A DNA stretch of 5,288 bases. Source: Gemmatimonadaceae bacterium. GTDB taxonomy: Bacteria > Gemmatimonadota > Gemmatimonadetes > Gemmatimonadales > Gemmatimonadaceae. A program made the translations under genes and the position numbers. Of the stretch, positions 1 through 5,288 are shown one piece after another. Below the pieces are notes generated by a model. That model saw only the letters and a program-made list of their open reading frames with translations. It was not told the origin of the DNA and searched no databases. The stretch is taken from contig JANWKK010000133.1 of NCBI GenBank assembly GCA_025451425.1, positions 1 through 5,288 of the forward strand. Reading direction: 5' to 3'. Position 1 is the first letter of the stretch. The number at the start of each line of letters is the position of its first letter.

Positions 1-236
1 AGCATTTAGAAAGCAATCGACACCGGTGCGAGGACCTCGCCGCACAGACGGAACACATCAGCGGCGTCAGCGCGTGTCAGCGGCTTCTGCGGCCCCAGCA
101 CTCTGCTGCTTCGCGACTTTCCCCGGAAATGCCGGAAGATCCCACTGTTGCCATGGTGCCCCGGAGCGGCCCGCTCCTGCTATCGCGGCTAGAGCCAATG
201 GCAGTGTTGCGGTAGTGCCAGCGCCTAACGATAGGC
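1..236. other. Left flank with no convincing gene
   Basis: I see no supportable gene here. Open frames exist on both strands, but their translations are rich in Arg, Ala, Pro and His without any recognisable motif, and the longer ones run into the outer-membrane protein gene in the wrong frame. There is no tRNA-like or rRNA-like sequence that I recognise. Two small inverted repeats are visible. One is a perfect 6-bp stem with a 3-nt loop at 163-177 (GGAGCG / CGCTCC), and the other is a 5-bp stem at 223-236 (GCCTA / TAGGC with loop ACGA). The stretch is probably intergenic sequence downstream of the minus-strand group, and may hold the upstream region or the end of a gene to the left. Confidence 0.5.
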
Positions 237-280
237 AAAAACACCACGGCGCCGCCTCGCGAGTGCGAGACGGCGCCGTG
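237..280 (-). terminator. Rho-independent terminator after the outer-membrane protein gene
   Basis: The arms at 245-254 (CACGGCGCCG) and 271-280 (CGGCGCCGTG) are perfect 10-bp complements. After one C/A mismatch (255/270) the stem continues for five more pairs (256-260 with 265-269), closing on a 4-nt loop (261-264). Read on the minus strand, the hairpin is followed by GTG and then five T residues (241-237), as expected of an intrinsic terminator. It begins 25 nt after the TAG stop at 306. The plus-strand side has no T tract, so it should stop minus-strand transcripts only. It marks the likely end of the transcription unit. Confidence 0.88.
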
Positions 281-305
281 ATGAAAGCGTGGCTAATTCG
301 CTCGA

Positions 306-1283
306 CTAGAACTGAAAGCCGAGGATGATGGGAAGGTAGTTCGCCTTCTGGTACGCGAAGCCGGCGGGTTGCTTGGCGTTCACATTGATGTAGCGCGACT
401 CGAGGAAGAGCGCCGACCGCCCGAAGCGGAAGTTGAAGCCGGCGCCGCCGTACCAACCGATGTCGGTTTTGGCGTTCTGGATCGTCTGGGCGCTGTCCGA
501 GCCGGTCTGGCTGGTGGCGTATCCAGTGATCCGGTGCGCGCCGGCGCCGCCGATGAGGTAGAAGCGACTCGCCGTCCGGAAGAGCGGCACATTCAGCTTC
601 AAGCCTGCGCTCCCGGAGTAGATCGCGATGTTGCGCGGCGTGGTCGGGTTGCCTATCTGATCGATGGCGTTCGGCTTGCCCGTCAGGTTGTCCATCGCCA
701 TGTCAAAGCGAAGCCCAAGCGGGAAGCTGCGGAAGTCCCAGCCGAAGGGCACCGTGACGTTCCAACCCGTGTTATAGCTGTTGTTAAGGTTGGTCTTGAG
801 CTCGCCCATCGGCATGGTGCTGCCGCCTGCGACTCCCATGTAAAAGCCGCTGTTACGACTGCGGGCAATCTGGAGGTCCTGGTTCGATCGGGCCTTCGAC
901 TGCGCTCGGGCCATGGAATCCTGGCGTGCTGCATCCGCGGCGGCGATGGAATCCTGGTGCGCGCGATCAGCCGCCGTGATCGAATCGCGACGCATCTGAT
1001 CCTGTCGGGCGCGCTCCGCGGCGGCGATGGAGTCTTGGCGGGCGCGCTCCGCGGCGGCGATGGAATCCTGCCGTGCGCGTCCCGCAGACGCAATCGAATC
1101 CTGATTCACGCGCTGCGTGGCGACCGGCGGGGGCGCCGGGCGGTCCTTGGTGACGGGAATGCGGCGCGTCGACGTCGTGCGCCGCGGCGGATCCTGCTGT
1201 TGCGCGCGTGCTGTGGAGGCGACTCCCAACAGCAGGGCTACGCCCAAGCCGATCGCGCGGCTGCTCGAAAATTCAACTCGCAT
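306..1283 (-). CDS. Outer-membrane beta-barrel protein with periplasmic hendecad-repeat coiled coil
   Basis: The 325-residue product starts with a Sec signal peptide (basic start, hydrophobic core at residues 10-22, probable cleavage after Ala-Arg-Ala at 25-27). A basic, proline-rich linker follows (about 31-58), then an alanine-rich segment at 60-128 built of 11-residue units of the type QDSIAAAERAR. From about residue 146 to the end the sequence has alternating polar/hydrophobic strands with many Gly and aromatic residues (for example GFYMGVAGG, YLIGGAGAH, GWYGGAGFNFRFG). It ends in GFQF, and a terminal Phe is the usual BAM recognition signal. About 180 residues would fit an eight-stranded barrel of the OmpW/OmpX/OmpA-like size. 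The ATG is set by a strong GAGGAG at 1288-1293. The gene lies 82 bp after the multicopper oxidase and before a terminator, so co-transcription is possible. The barrel's function (structural, pore or adhesion) cannot be told. The barrel assignment is strong; the exact family is not. Confidence 0.85.
   Translation of the reverse strand: MRVEFSSSRAIGLGVALLLGVASTARAQQQDPPRRTTSTRRIPVTKDRPAPPPVATQRVNQDSIASAGRARQDSIAAAERARQDSIAAAERARQDQMRRDSITAADRAHQDSIAAADAARQDSMARAQSKARSNQDLQIARSRNSGFYMGVAGGSTMPMGELKTNLNNSYNTGWNVTVPFGWDFRSFPLGLRFDMAMDNLTGKPNAIDQIGNPTTPRNIAIYSGSAGLKLNVPLFRTASRFYLIGGAGAHRITGYATSQTGSDSAQTIQNAKTDIGWYGGAGFNFRFGRSALFLESRYINVNAKQPAGFAYQKANYLPIILGFQF
900..1106 (-). repeat. 33-bp in-frame tandem repeats encoding an 11-residue coiled-coil motif
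   Basis: This segment encodes residues 60-128 of the outer-membrane protein. The QD(S/Q)(I/M) core recurs at residues 61, 72, 83 and 94, spaced by 11. After a 5-residue shift it recurs at 99/100, 110 and 121, again spaced by 11. At the DNA level the stretch around 1009-1031 is repeated almost exactly 33 bp later at 1042-1064 (GCGCTCCGCGGCGGCGATGG), which shows recent unit duplication. Such arrays can vary in copy number between strains. Eleven-residue periodicity (hydrophobic Ile/Met once per unit, alanines on the same face) is the hendecad pattern of coiled coils with little or right-handed twist. Confidence 0.85.
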
Positions 1284-1287
1284 TGTT

Positions 1288-1293
1288 CTCCTC
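1288..1293 (-). promoter_or_regulatory. Ribosome binding site of the outer-membrane protein gene
   Basis: GAGGAG lies 4 nt before the ATG at 1283, inside a purine-rich run (GAGGGAGAGGAGAACA). It is the strongest Shine-Dalgarno sequence in the window, consistent with an abundantly made envelope protein. It selects the ATG that opens directly onto the signal peptide. Confidence 0.75.
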
Positions 1294-1365
1294 TCCCTCT
1301 GGGGGTGCTATTCCACCCTAGGACGCGTAACCCGCGGGAGAGGTCAAAAGGGGGCGCTCACGGCG

Positions 1366-3066
1366 CTACGGATCCACGTGCATCACGGCCATCATCCCTG
1401 CGCCGAGATGCTCGGCGATGTGGCAATGCAGCATCCAGTCGCCGAGGTTCGACGCATCGATGAGGAGGTCTACCGTCGAACCAACTGGTATCAACGCGGT
1501 GTCCTTCCACACCTGGTTGCGCGTCGGGATGCCGTCTCTGGCGACGACGAGCATCCGCTGTCCGTGCAGATGTATCGGATGCTGCATCGGATGGAACGAC
1601 TTGGGATCGTTGAAGAGCCGCAGCTTCACGACCGATCCGCGCGCAACGTGCCAGTCGATGTCCATGTTCTCCTTGCCGGTCGCGTCGTCGCGAAGGATCC
1701 AGCGCACCTCCTTGCTGGTCGACAGCCAGTTCATGTCCGGCATTCCGTCGATCCATTCCACCGGCGCGTAGTACGCCGTGTCGATCGTCATGAACTGCAC
1801 TGTGGCCAGTGGCAGCCCCGTCGTTTGCACGGTGAGCGTGAGCTGCTTGTCCGGCGCCTTGTCGAAATACTTGCGATAGCGGTCGATCTCGCTGGTCACG
1901 CCTTTGTTCGCGCGAAGCGTCGCGAAGGCGCGTCCGTAGTCCGCCTTCGCAGGGGTGGCGTCGGCGGTCACGAAGCCTAACGTATCGACTTCGGCCTCGA
2001 ACTCGCCCTTATAATGATTGATCGCCTGGACGGCGTTGACGATCGGATAACGACCCGGACGAGCGAAGCGAACGTCGACCACGTACCGCTCGGCTGGCGC
2101 AAGCACGACGCTCGGTACGAGCTCTTCGTGCTCGAAGCGGCTCTGATCCGACGCGACGACCTTCACCGGCGCGCCACCGAATGAGATGTTGTACGTCCGC
2201 GAGCTGGCTGCGTTGGTGAGATAGAAACGCGCCACCTCGCCTCGCTTCACGCGCAGCGTGTATCCCGGTTCCCCGTTCACCAGCAGCACGTTGCCGACGC
2301 GCCCCATCAGGGCGAAATCGGGGCCCTCGCCACCGAACGCCACCAACGTGTCGCCGTTGATGAGTAAATCATCAAGCAGCATGACGTGCTCGCTGTTGAC
2401 CGGCGAGTAGTAGTCTGCCATCGGGGAGTCGACGATCATGTTGCCGAACAGACCCATCGCCTGCTCGACGTCCTCGCGCACGTGCGGGTGGTACCAATAG
2501 AGACCCGCGTCGGGGAAATGAACGCTGTAGACGAAGCTCCCGCCGGGCGCAACCGCTTCCTGAGTCACCCCGACAGCACCGTCGCTGCGGTTGTCGAGGC
2601 GTACGCCATGCCAGTGCACAGCGCTCGGCAGATCGATGCGATTGTGAAAACGAACGATGATCGAGGCGTTCTGCGGGACACGAATGAGCGGACCGGTGAC
2701 CTCGCCTTTAAAGCCGTACATCGCGAAGTCGTGGCCTTTGATCGTCCGCCTAACAAGCATCGCCGTGAGATCGAGCGTGTCGACATTCGCGAGCCGCACA
2801 ACGCGCGAGGGCTTGGCAGCCGGCAACCGCGCTGCATCGACGCCAGCGCCAGGGAGGAACACGCCGCCCGGCGGCGCGAGACCGACCAGGCCCGGAATCA
2901 TCGGCATGCCTTTCGGCATCGGGATCGGCATTCCCGCCGAGTCGTGTTTCATCCCCGCCATGTGATCCATGCCAGCCATCGGATCGCGCTTCTGTTGCGC
3001 CGAACCGACGGCGAGGGGGAGGGTGAGACCGAACGCGACGACGAGCAGAACGAGGTGTGCTCTCAC
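1366..3066 (-). CDS. Exported three-domain multicopper oxidase (laccase-like)
   Basis: This multicopper oxidase couples one-electron oxidation of a substrate at the type 1 copper to reduction of O2 at the trinuclear cluster. All four copper motifs are present: HWHG (H151, H153), WYHPH (H193, H195), HPIHLHG (H496, H499, H501) and HCHIAEHLGAGM (H547, C548, H549, H553, axial M558). C548 is the only cysteine in the 566-residue protein. Three cupredoxin domains span roughly 90-565. The leader (residues 1-23, ending VGSA before QQ) has no twin-arginine pair. It is followed by a Met/His-rich stretch (30-56, eight Met). I chose the GTG at 3066 because it opens onto the signal peptide, lies 7 nt after GAGGAG and overlaps the previous stop codon. 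Upstream in-frame ATGs would run deep into the neighbouring gene without a leader. The gene is the third of a tightly coupled trio. The substrate (phenolic, Cu(I), Mn(II) or other) cannot be read from the sequence. Confidence 0.95.
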   Translation of the reverse strand: MRAHLVLLVVAFGLTLPLAVGSAQQKRDPMAGMDHMAGMKHDSAGMPIPMPKGMPMIPGLVGLAPPGGVFLPGAGVDAARLPAAKPSRVVRLANVDTLDLTAMLVRRTIKGHDFAMYGFKGEVTGPLIRVPQNASIIVRFHNRIDLPSAVHWHGVRLDNRSDGAVGVTQEAVAPGGSFVYSVHFPDAGLYWYHPHVREDVEQAMGLFGNMIVDSPMADYYSPVNSEHVMLLDDLLINGDTLVAFGGEGPDFALMGRVGNVLLVNGEPGYTLRVKRGEVARFYLTNAASSRTYNISFGGAPVKVVASDQSRFEHEELVPSVVLAPAERYVVDVRFARPGRYPIVNAVQAINHYKGEFEAEVDTLGFVTADATPAKADYGRAFATLRANKGVTSEIDRYRKYFDKAPDKQLTLTVQTTGLPLATVQFMTIDTAYYAPVEWIDGMPDMNWLSTSKEVRWILRDDATGKENMDIDWHVARGSVVKLRLFNDPKSFHPMQHPIHLHGQRMLVVARDGIPTRNQVWKDTALIPVGSTVDLLIDASNLGDWMLHCHIAEHLGAGMMAVMHVDP

Positions 3067-3079
3067 CCCGTGACTCCTC
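3063..3079 (-). promoter_or_regulatory. Translational coupling junction and RBS setting the GTG start of the oxidase
   Basis: Read on the minus strand, GAGGAG (3079-3074) is followed after 7 nt by GTGA (3066-3063). In these four bases the oxidase GTG start overlaps the TGA stop of the preceding small gene. A terminating ribosome can restart here, so the two products should be made in linked amounts. Confidence 0.85.
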
Positions 3080-3536
3080 GGAACAGCGGATGATTGAGGA
3101 AAGACTGAAGCCAGCCGCTTGGCGACGTCCCGTGCAGCACCGTCGGCCCCGCGTGCACCTTCGGCGCCGAATCTGGCTCCGCCGTGATCACGAGCAGGAA
3201 CTTGTTCAGCGTTACGTGGCCGACGGTGGTCGTGCCGTTGGTGATTGTACCTAGGCGATCCCAGCGTTGGAGGTCCGGCGTGGTCGCCCACGCGACGTAG
3301 GTCTTGAATGCGCCCAGCGAAGACGCCGCCGGCAAACCGGACGCCGTCACCTGCACGTCGTACTGAGCGCGACCATCCGCCGTCACCGCGATGCCGAACG
3401 GCGATTGCGCGAACACGAGCCGCGCCGAGCCATTTGCCGCGGGCGCTTTCGGCGTTGAGAAGAGTGGAATGTCGTACGGTCCCGCTGCGACGAGCAACGG
3501 GACCGCAAGCGACAGGGCGAGCTGCCTAACGCGCAT
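3063..3536 (-). CDS. Small exported protein of unknown function, RskA-like fold suspected
   Basis: The product is 157 residues. An N-terminal signal or anchor (residues 1-19, MRVRQLALSLAVPLLVAAG) leads into a single compact domain of about 40-137 that looks all-beta. I do not recognise a named family with confidence. The order TYVAWATTPDLQRWDRLGTI (80-98), then a hydrophobic strand KFLLVITAEPDSAPKVHAGP (112-131) and VLHG (133-136) resembles the extracytoplasmic half of RskA-type anti-sigma factors, in which YxLWxxxxx is followed by VTxEPxGGxxxPTGPVxLxG. No zinc-finger anti-sigma domain is present, so this would be the fold without the sigma-binding part. It has no cysteine and only a few histidines (H107, H128, H135, H149). 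It sits between, and overlaps, the propeller and oxidase genes, so it is probably a subunit, chaperone or accessory of the oxidase. The gene is real (codon bias, overlaps, signal peptide); its function is unknown. Confidence 0.85.
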   Translation of the reverse strand: MRVRQLALSLAVPLLVAAGPYDIPLFSTPKAPAANGSARLVFAQSPFGIAVTADGRAQYDVQVTASGLPAASSLGAFKTYVAWATTPDLQRWDRLGTITNGTTTVGHVTLNKFLLVITAEPDSAPKVHAGPTVLHGTSPSGWLQSFLNHPLFRGVTG

Positions 3537-3538
3537 CA
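3536..3538 (-). promoter_or_regulatory. TGATG stop-start overlap between propeller and small gene
   Basis: The TGA stop of the propeller gene (3538-3536) shares its last base with the ATG of the small gene (3536-3534). The 20 nt before this ATG contain only a weak Shine-Dalgarno candidate (ACGGAC). Initiation of the small gene therefore probably depends on ribosomes arriving from the propeller gene. Confidence 0.75.
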
Positions 3539-4924
3539 GCGTCCGTCGTGGCTCGTAACGGCGCTCGATTTTGCGCCCTCGGGGCCGTGATCCCAGTCCT
3601 GCACGCGCGAGATGTTGGGCATGCCATGATCGTGGCCATTCCATCCCTTGAAGCCGTCGACGCGGAAGAGCCAGAGGCCTGTGCGCATGTCGGAAAGGAC
3701 GACGAGACCATCGTAGTTGCGTATGTCGACGCCGAACGCGCCCTGCTCGACGCTCGTCGTGCTCTGCCAGCCGTTGTCCGGATTGCCGCCGAATCCGTGC
3801 TCGTGCTCGCATTCACAGGTGAACCAGTGACCGACCGTCTTCGGATTCTTCGGATCGGTGAGGTCGAATACCTGTAATCCATCTTCGTACGCAGACACGA
3901 AGACGTACGGCCATCGCACTTCGTGATTGTGCGACAGATCGCGCCAATCGGCGGTCCATGCGCTGATCGGGATGTCGATGTTCTGAGTCTTGCCGGTTTG
4001 GCCGGGCTGGAGATCCCAGACCCGCAGCGGCGTGTATTGATACTCGGTCTCGGTCACCGCATAACGACCGTCGGGCGACGGCGTGAACGTGTGCGCGATG
4101 TCCATCCCCATGCTCGTGATCGTGAACATCTCGCGCGGCGCATCGACATGCGTCACGTCCCACACGGAATAACCGCCGAGTCCCGCGCCGTAGAACTTGT
4201 CTTGATGCGTCGCCGGATCGTACCCGACGTAGAAGTCGTGATAGCCGCCGGCGCCAATCTGCTTGTATGGCGTCGGGTTCGGCACTTCGCCGACGAGCCA
4301 CGTGCTCGGATCCACGCCGCTTACGACTTTAGCAAGGTCATACACCAGCGCCTTCTGCGCATTCACGGTCGCGAAATACAGCGCGCGGCCGTCGGAGTGT
4401 TTATAGGCGAAGGTATTGTGGAACCCGCCCGGCGCCTGCGGATACCGAATGCGGGCAACCACCTTCACTTTCGACGCGTCAGGCAGACCGGTCACGTCGA
4501 AGATCACGGCGCCGTGATCGGCGTCCGGGCTCCCTTGCATGAACTGATACGACTGCGCGTAGTAGTAACGGTTGCCGATCTTGAAGTACTTGCCGTCCAT
4601 GGCGCCGATACCGCGATGGAGCTCGGGGTTCTCGATCGTCCACTCGTACACTTTCTTCGGGTTCGAGAGATCCCGAACGTCGTAGATCTGGACGTCAAAG
4701 TTCACGAACCCGCAGAGATAGACGTACGGGCGCGACGGATCCTGCTCCATCTCGATGTCGGCCGCCTTCCACGGCCCAGCGTGCGCGGCGACGTGACCGA
4801 GCACGTGCACTTTCTCGCTCCCGCCGCTCTTGTGCTCAAACGAGGGGACGGCCATGCCGGGGTCTTGCGCTCGCGCCGCGGTGGCGAGAGTGAGGGCGGT
4901 CAGCAATACGAAAAAACGACGCAT
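3536..4924 (-). CDS. Exported LVIVD-type beta-propeller protein, histidine-rich
   Basis: The 462-residue product has a clear Sec signal peptide (MRR start, hydrophobic 4-14, probable cleavage after Ala-Arg-Ala at 17-19) and no lipobox. The mature part is a series of beta-propeller blades recognised by repeated strands such as YVYLCGFVNFDVQIYDV (67-83), VFVSAYEDGLQVFDLTDP (341-358) and VVLSDMRTGLWLFRV (408-422). These match the LVIVD-repeat / choice-of-anchor style of secreted propellers. Histidines recur near blade starts (H103, H137, H169, H229, H278, H332, H334), and a C370-E-C-E-H-E-H376 cluster and H431-D-H433 lie near the C-terminus. These could bind metal, which is an inference. I chose the ATG at 4924, not the one 36 bp upstream, because it follows GAGG by 5 nt and begins the signal peptide directly. 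The gene heads the overlapping trio with the multicopper oxidase. The biochemical role is unknown: scaffold, substrate binder or metal-dependent enzyme are all open. Confidence 0.85.
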   Translation of the reverse strand: MRRFFVLLTALTLATAARAQDPGMAVPSFEHKSGGSEKVHVLGHVAAHAGPWKAADIEMEQDPSRPYVYLCGFVNFDVQIYDVRDLSNPKKVYEWTIENPELHRGIGAMDGKYFKIGNRYYYAQSYQFMQGSPDADHGAVIFDVTGLPDASKVKVVARIRYPQAPGGFHNTFAYKHSDGRALYFATVNAQKALVYDLAKVVSGVDPSTWLVGEVPNPTPYKQIGAGGYHDFYVGYDPATHQDKFYGAGLGGYSVWDVTHVDAPREMFTITSMGMDIAHTFTPSPDGRYAVTETEYQYTPLRVWDLQPGQTGKTQNIDIPISAWTADWRDLSHNHEVRWPYVFVSAYEDGLQVFDLTDPKNPKTVGHWFTCECEHEHGFGGNPDNGWQSTTSVEQGAFGVDIRNYDGLVVLSDMRTGLWLFRVDGFKGWNGHDHGMPNISRVQDWDHGPEGAKSSAVTSHDGR

Positions 4925-4929
4925 CGATG

Positions 4930-4933
4930 CCTC
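4930..4933 (-). promoter_or_regulatory. Ribosome binding site deciding the propeller start
   Basis: GAGG (minus strand, 4933-4930) stands 5 nt before the ATG at 4924. The alternative in-frame ATG at 4960 would add twelve polar residues ahead of the signal peptide and would begin almost on the stop codon of the upstream gene, so 4924 is preferred. Confidence 0.6.
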
Positions 4934-4960
4934 GTGGCTGTCGAGGGGAGAGAACGCCAC

Positions 4961-5288
4961 CTATCCGCAATGAGCCGCGGAGGCGCAAAGCGAAACATGA
5001 ACGAAGGCGCGGGGAACCGCGAGTCCCGGGCGGAGCTGCTCGACGAGCTGCCGTGTCTCATCGAGCGGTTCCAGCCCCTCGGGCGCGAGGAGTGGCGCGT
5101 ACGTCTCGTCCGTACGAATCTCTTCTGCACGCGCGCCGGCGAGAGCGAGCGTCGAGATACGGCGGTGCTGCGCCTCGTCGTCCGCTGGGTCGACCGCCAT
5201 CCACCGTTCGGCGACGCTGATCGCGCCATCGAGGTCGCGAGCCGCGAGGCGACCGTCGAGCAGCCCCCGACACGCCTTACGAAAGACT
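4961..5288 (-). CDS. C-terminal end of a BTAD-domain (SARP-like) transcriptional regulator, partial
   Basis: The frame is open from the window edge (first whole codon 5287-5285) to TAG at 4963-4961, about 108 codons, with strong third-position GC. The translation fits the TPR-like bacterial transcriptional activator domain of SARP-family regulators. It has a helix pair (GRLAARDLDGAISVAERWM), then DPADDEAQHRRI and ALAGARAEEI, and the typical close GLEPLDETRQLVEQLRPG, equivalent to the usual G(V/L)EPSPETRxLxExxR. The usual N-terminal winged-helix DNA-binding domain would lie beyond the window. Just after the domain the protein ends in a short tail without homology I can see. The 36-bp gap to the propeller gene on the same strand allows co-transcription or local regulation. 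It could also be a larger BTAD protein with extra domains upstream. The family call is moderately secure; the target is unknown. Confidence 0.65.
   Translation of the reverse strand, partial: VFRKACRGLLDGRLAARDLDGAISVAERWMAVDPADDEAQHRRISTLALAGARAEEIRTDETYAPLLAPEGLEPLDETRQLVEQLRPGLAVPRAFVHVSLCASAAHCG

Noticed and set aside
163..177. Hairpin GGAGCG-GCC-CGCTCC as a terminator
   Set aside because: The stem is perfect but short, and there is no T-tract on either side.
26..328. Plus-strand open frame at the left edge
   Set aside because: It has no ribosome binding site of note and no motif, and it runs through the terminator hairpin of the opposite strand and into the end of the outer-membrane gene.
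900..1106. CRISPR-like or intergenic satellite array
   Set aside because: The units are contiguous, in frame, 33 bp long without spacers and encode a regular coiled-coil pattern, so this is a protein repeat.
1318..1347. Possible separate promoter for the outer-membrane protein gene
   Set aside because: TTGACC (minus strand, 1347-1342) is a good -35 candidate, but 16-19 nt downstream there is only GC-rich sequence (TCCTAG) with no acceptable -10 element.
369..1463. Long plus-strand open frame opposite the outer-membrane protein gene
   Set aside because: It is antisense to a gene with signal peptide, repeats and barrel, crosses into the oxidase gene, and its translation is low-complexity Arg/Ala/Gly without motifs. 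High GC readily leaves such frames open.
1117..1980. Plus-strand open frame antisense to the oxidase and outer-membrane protein
   Set aside because: The translation is rich in Arg, His and Val and has no domain. It overlaps the conserved copper-binding part of the oxidase on the other strand.
2386..3093. Plus-strand open frame opposite the oxidase N-terminal half
   Set aside because: It is antisense to HWHG and WYHPH motifs and shows no recognisable domain or convincing start context.
3067..3291. Upstream ATG extension of the oxidase to position 3291
   Set aside because: It would overlap the small gene by more than 200 bp and place 75 non-homologous residues ahead of a clear signal peptide. 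The GTG at 3066 with GAGGAG fits better.
4961..4990. Possible promoter TTGCGC with 17 nt spacing to GATAGG before the propeller gene
   Set aside because: The match to TATAAT is only three bases, and the region is the coding end of the BTAD gene. It is too weak to annotate.

Overview
All five recognisable genes lie on the minus strand of this high-GC window, so in transcription order they run from the right end to the left. The organism is most likely a GC-rich Gram-negative bacterium. Two features support this: an outer-membrane beta-barrel ending in phenylalanine, and four consecutive genes whose products begin with signal peptides. A SARP/BTAD-type regulator end, a GTG start and a strong third-position GC bias would fit Gemmatimonadota or a similar soil lineage. 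That assignment is an inference from style, not from a marker gene.

In transcription order: (1) 5288-4961 is the 3' end of a regulator with a bacterial transcriptional activator (BTAD, TPR-like) domain. (2) After 36 bp comes a 462-residue exported, histidine-rich beta-propeller of the LVIVD-repeat type (4924-3536). (3) A 157-residue exported protein of unclear function (3536-3063), with a resemblance to the extracytoplasmic domain of RskA-type anti-sigma factors, overlaps it by 1 bp (TGATG). (4) A 566-residue three-domain multicopper oxidase (3066-1366) overlaps that gene by 4 bp (GTGA) and has every expected copper motif plus a Met-rich N-terminus. (5) After 82 bp comes a 325-residue outer-membrane protein (1283-306) with an alanine-rich 11-residue-repeat coiled coil between its signal peptide and its barrel. 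A strong intrinsic terminator (280-237) closes the group 25 nt after the last stop codon. The leftmost ~240 bp hold no convincing gene.

The two overlapping junctions mean the propeller, the small protein and the oxidase are almost certainly translated from one message, probably at linked levels. All three appear to act outside the cytoplasm. A reasonable inference is a periplasmic oxidation or copper-handling module: the oxidase is the redox enzyme, and the propeller, with a histidine in most blades and a Cys-Glu-Cys-Glu-His-Glu-His cluster, is a candidate partner. The substrate cannot be read from the sequence. The outer-membrane protein may be co-transcribed or only share the terminator. 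The BTAD protein may regulate the group or simply be a neighbour.
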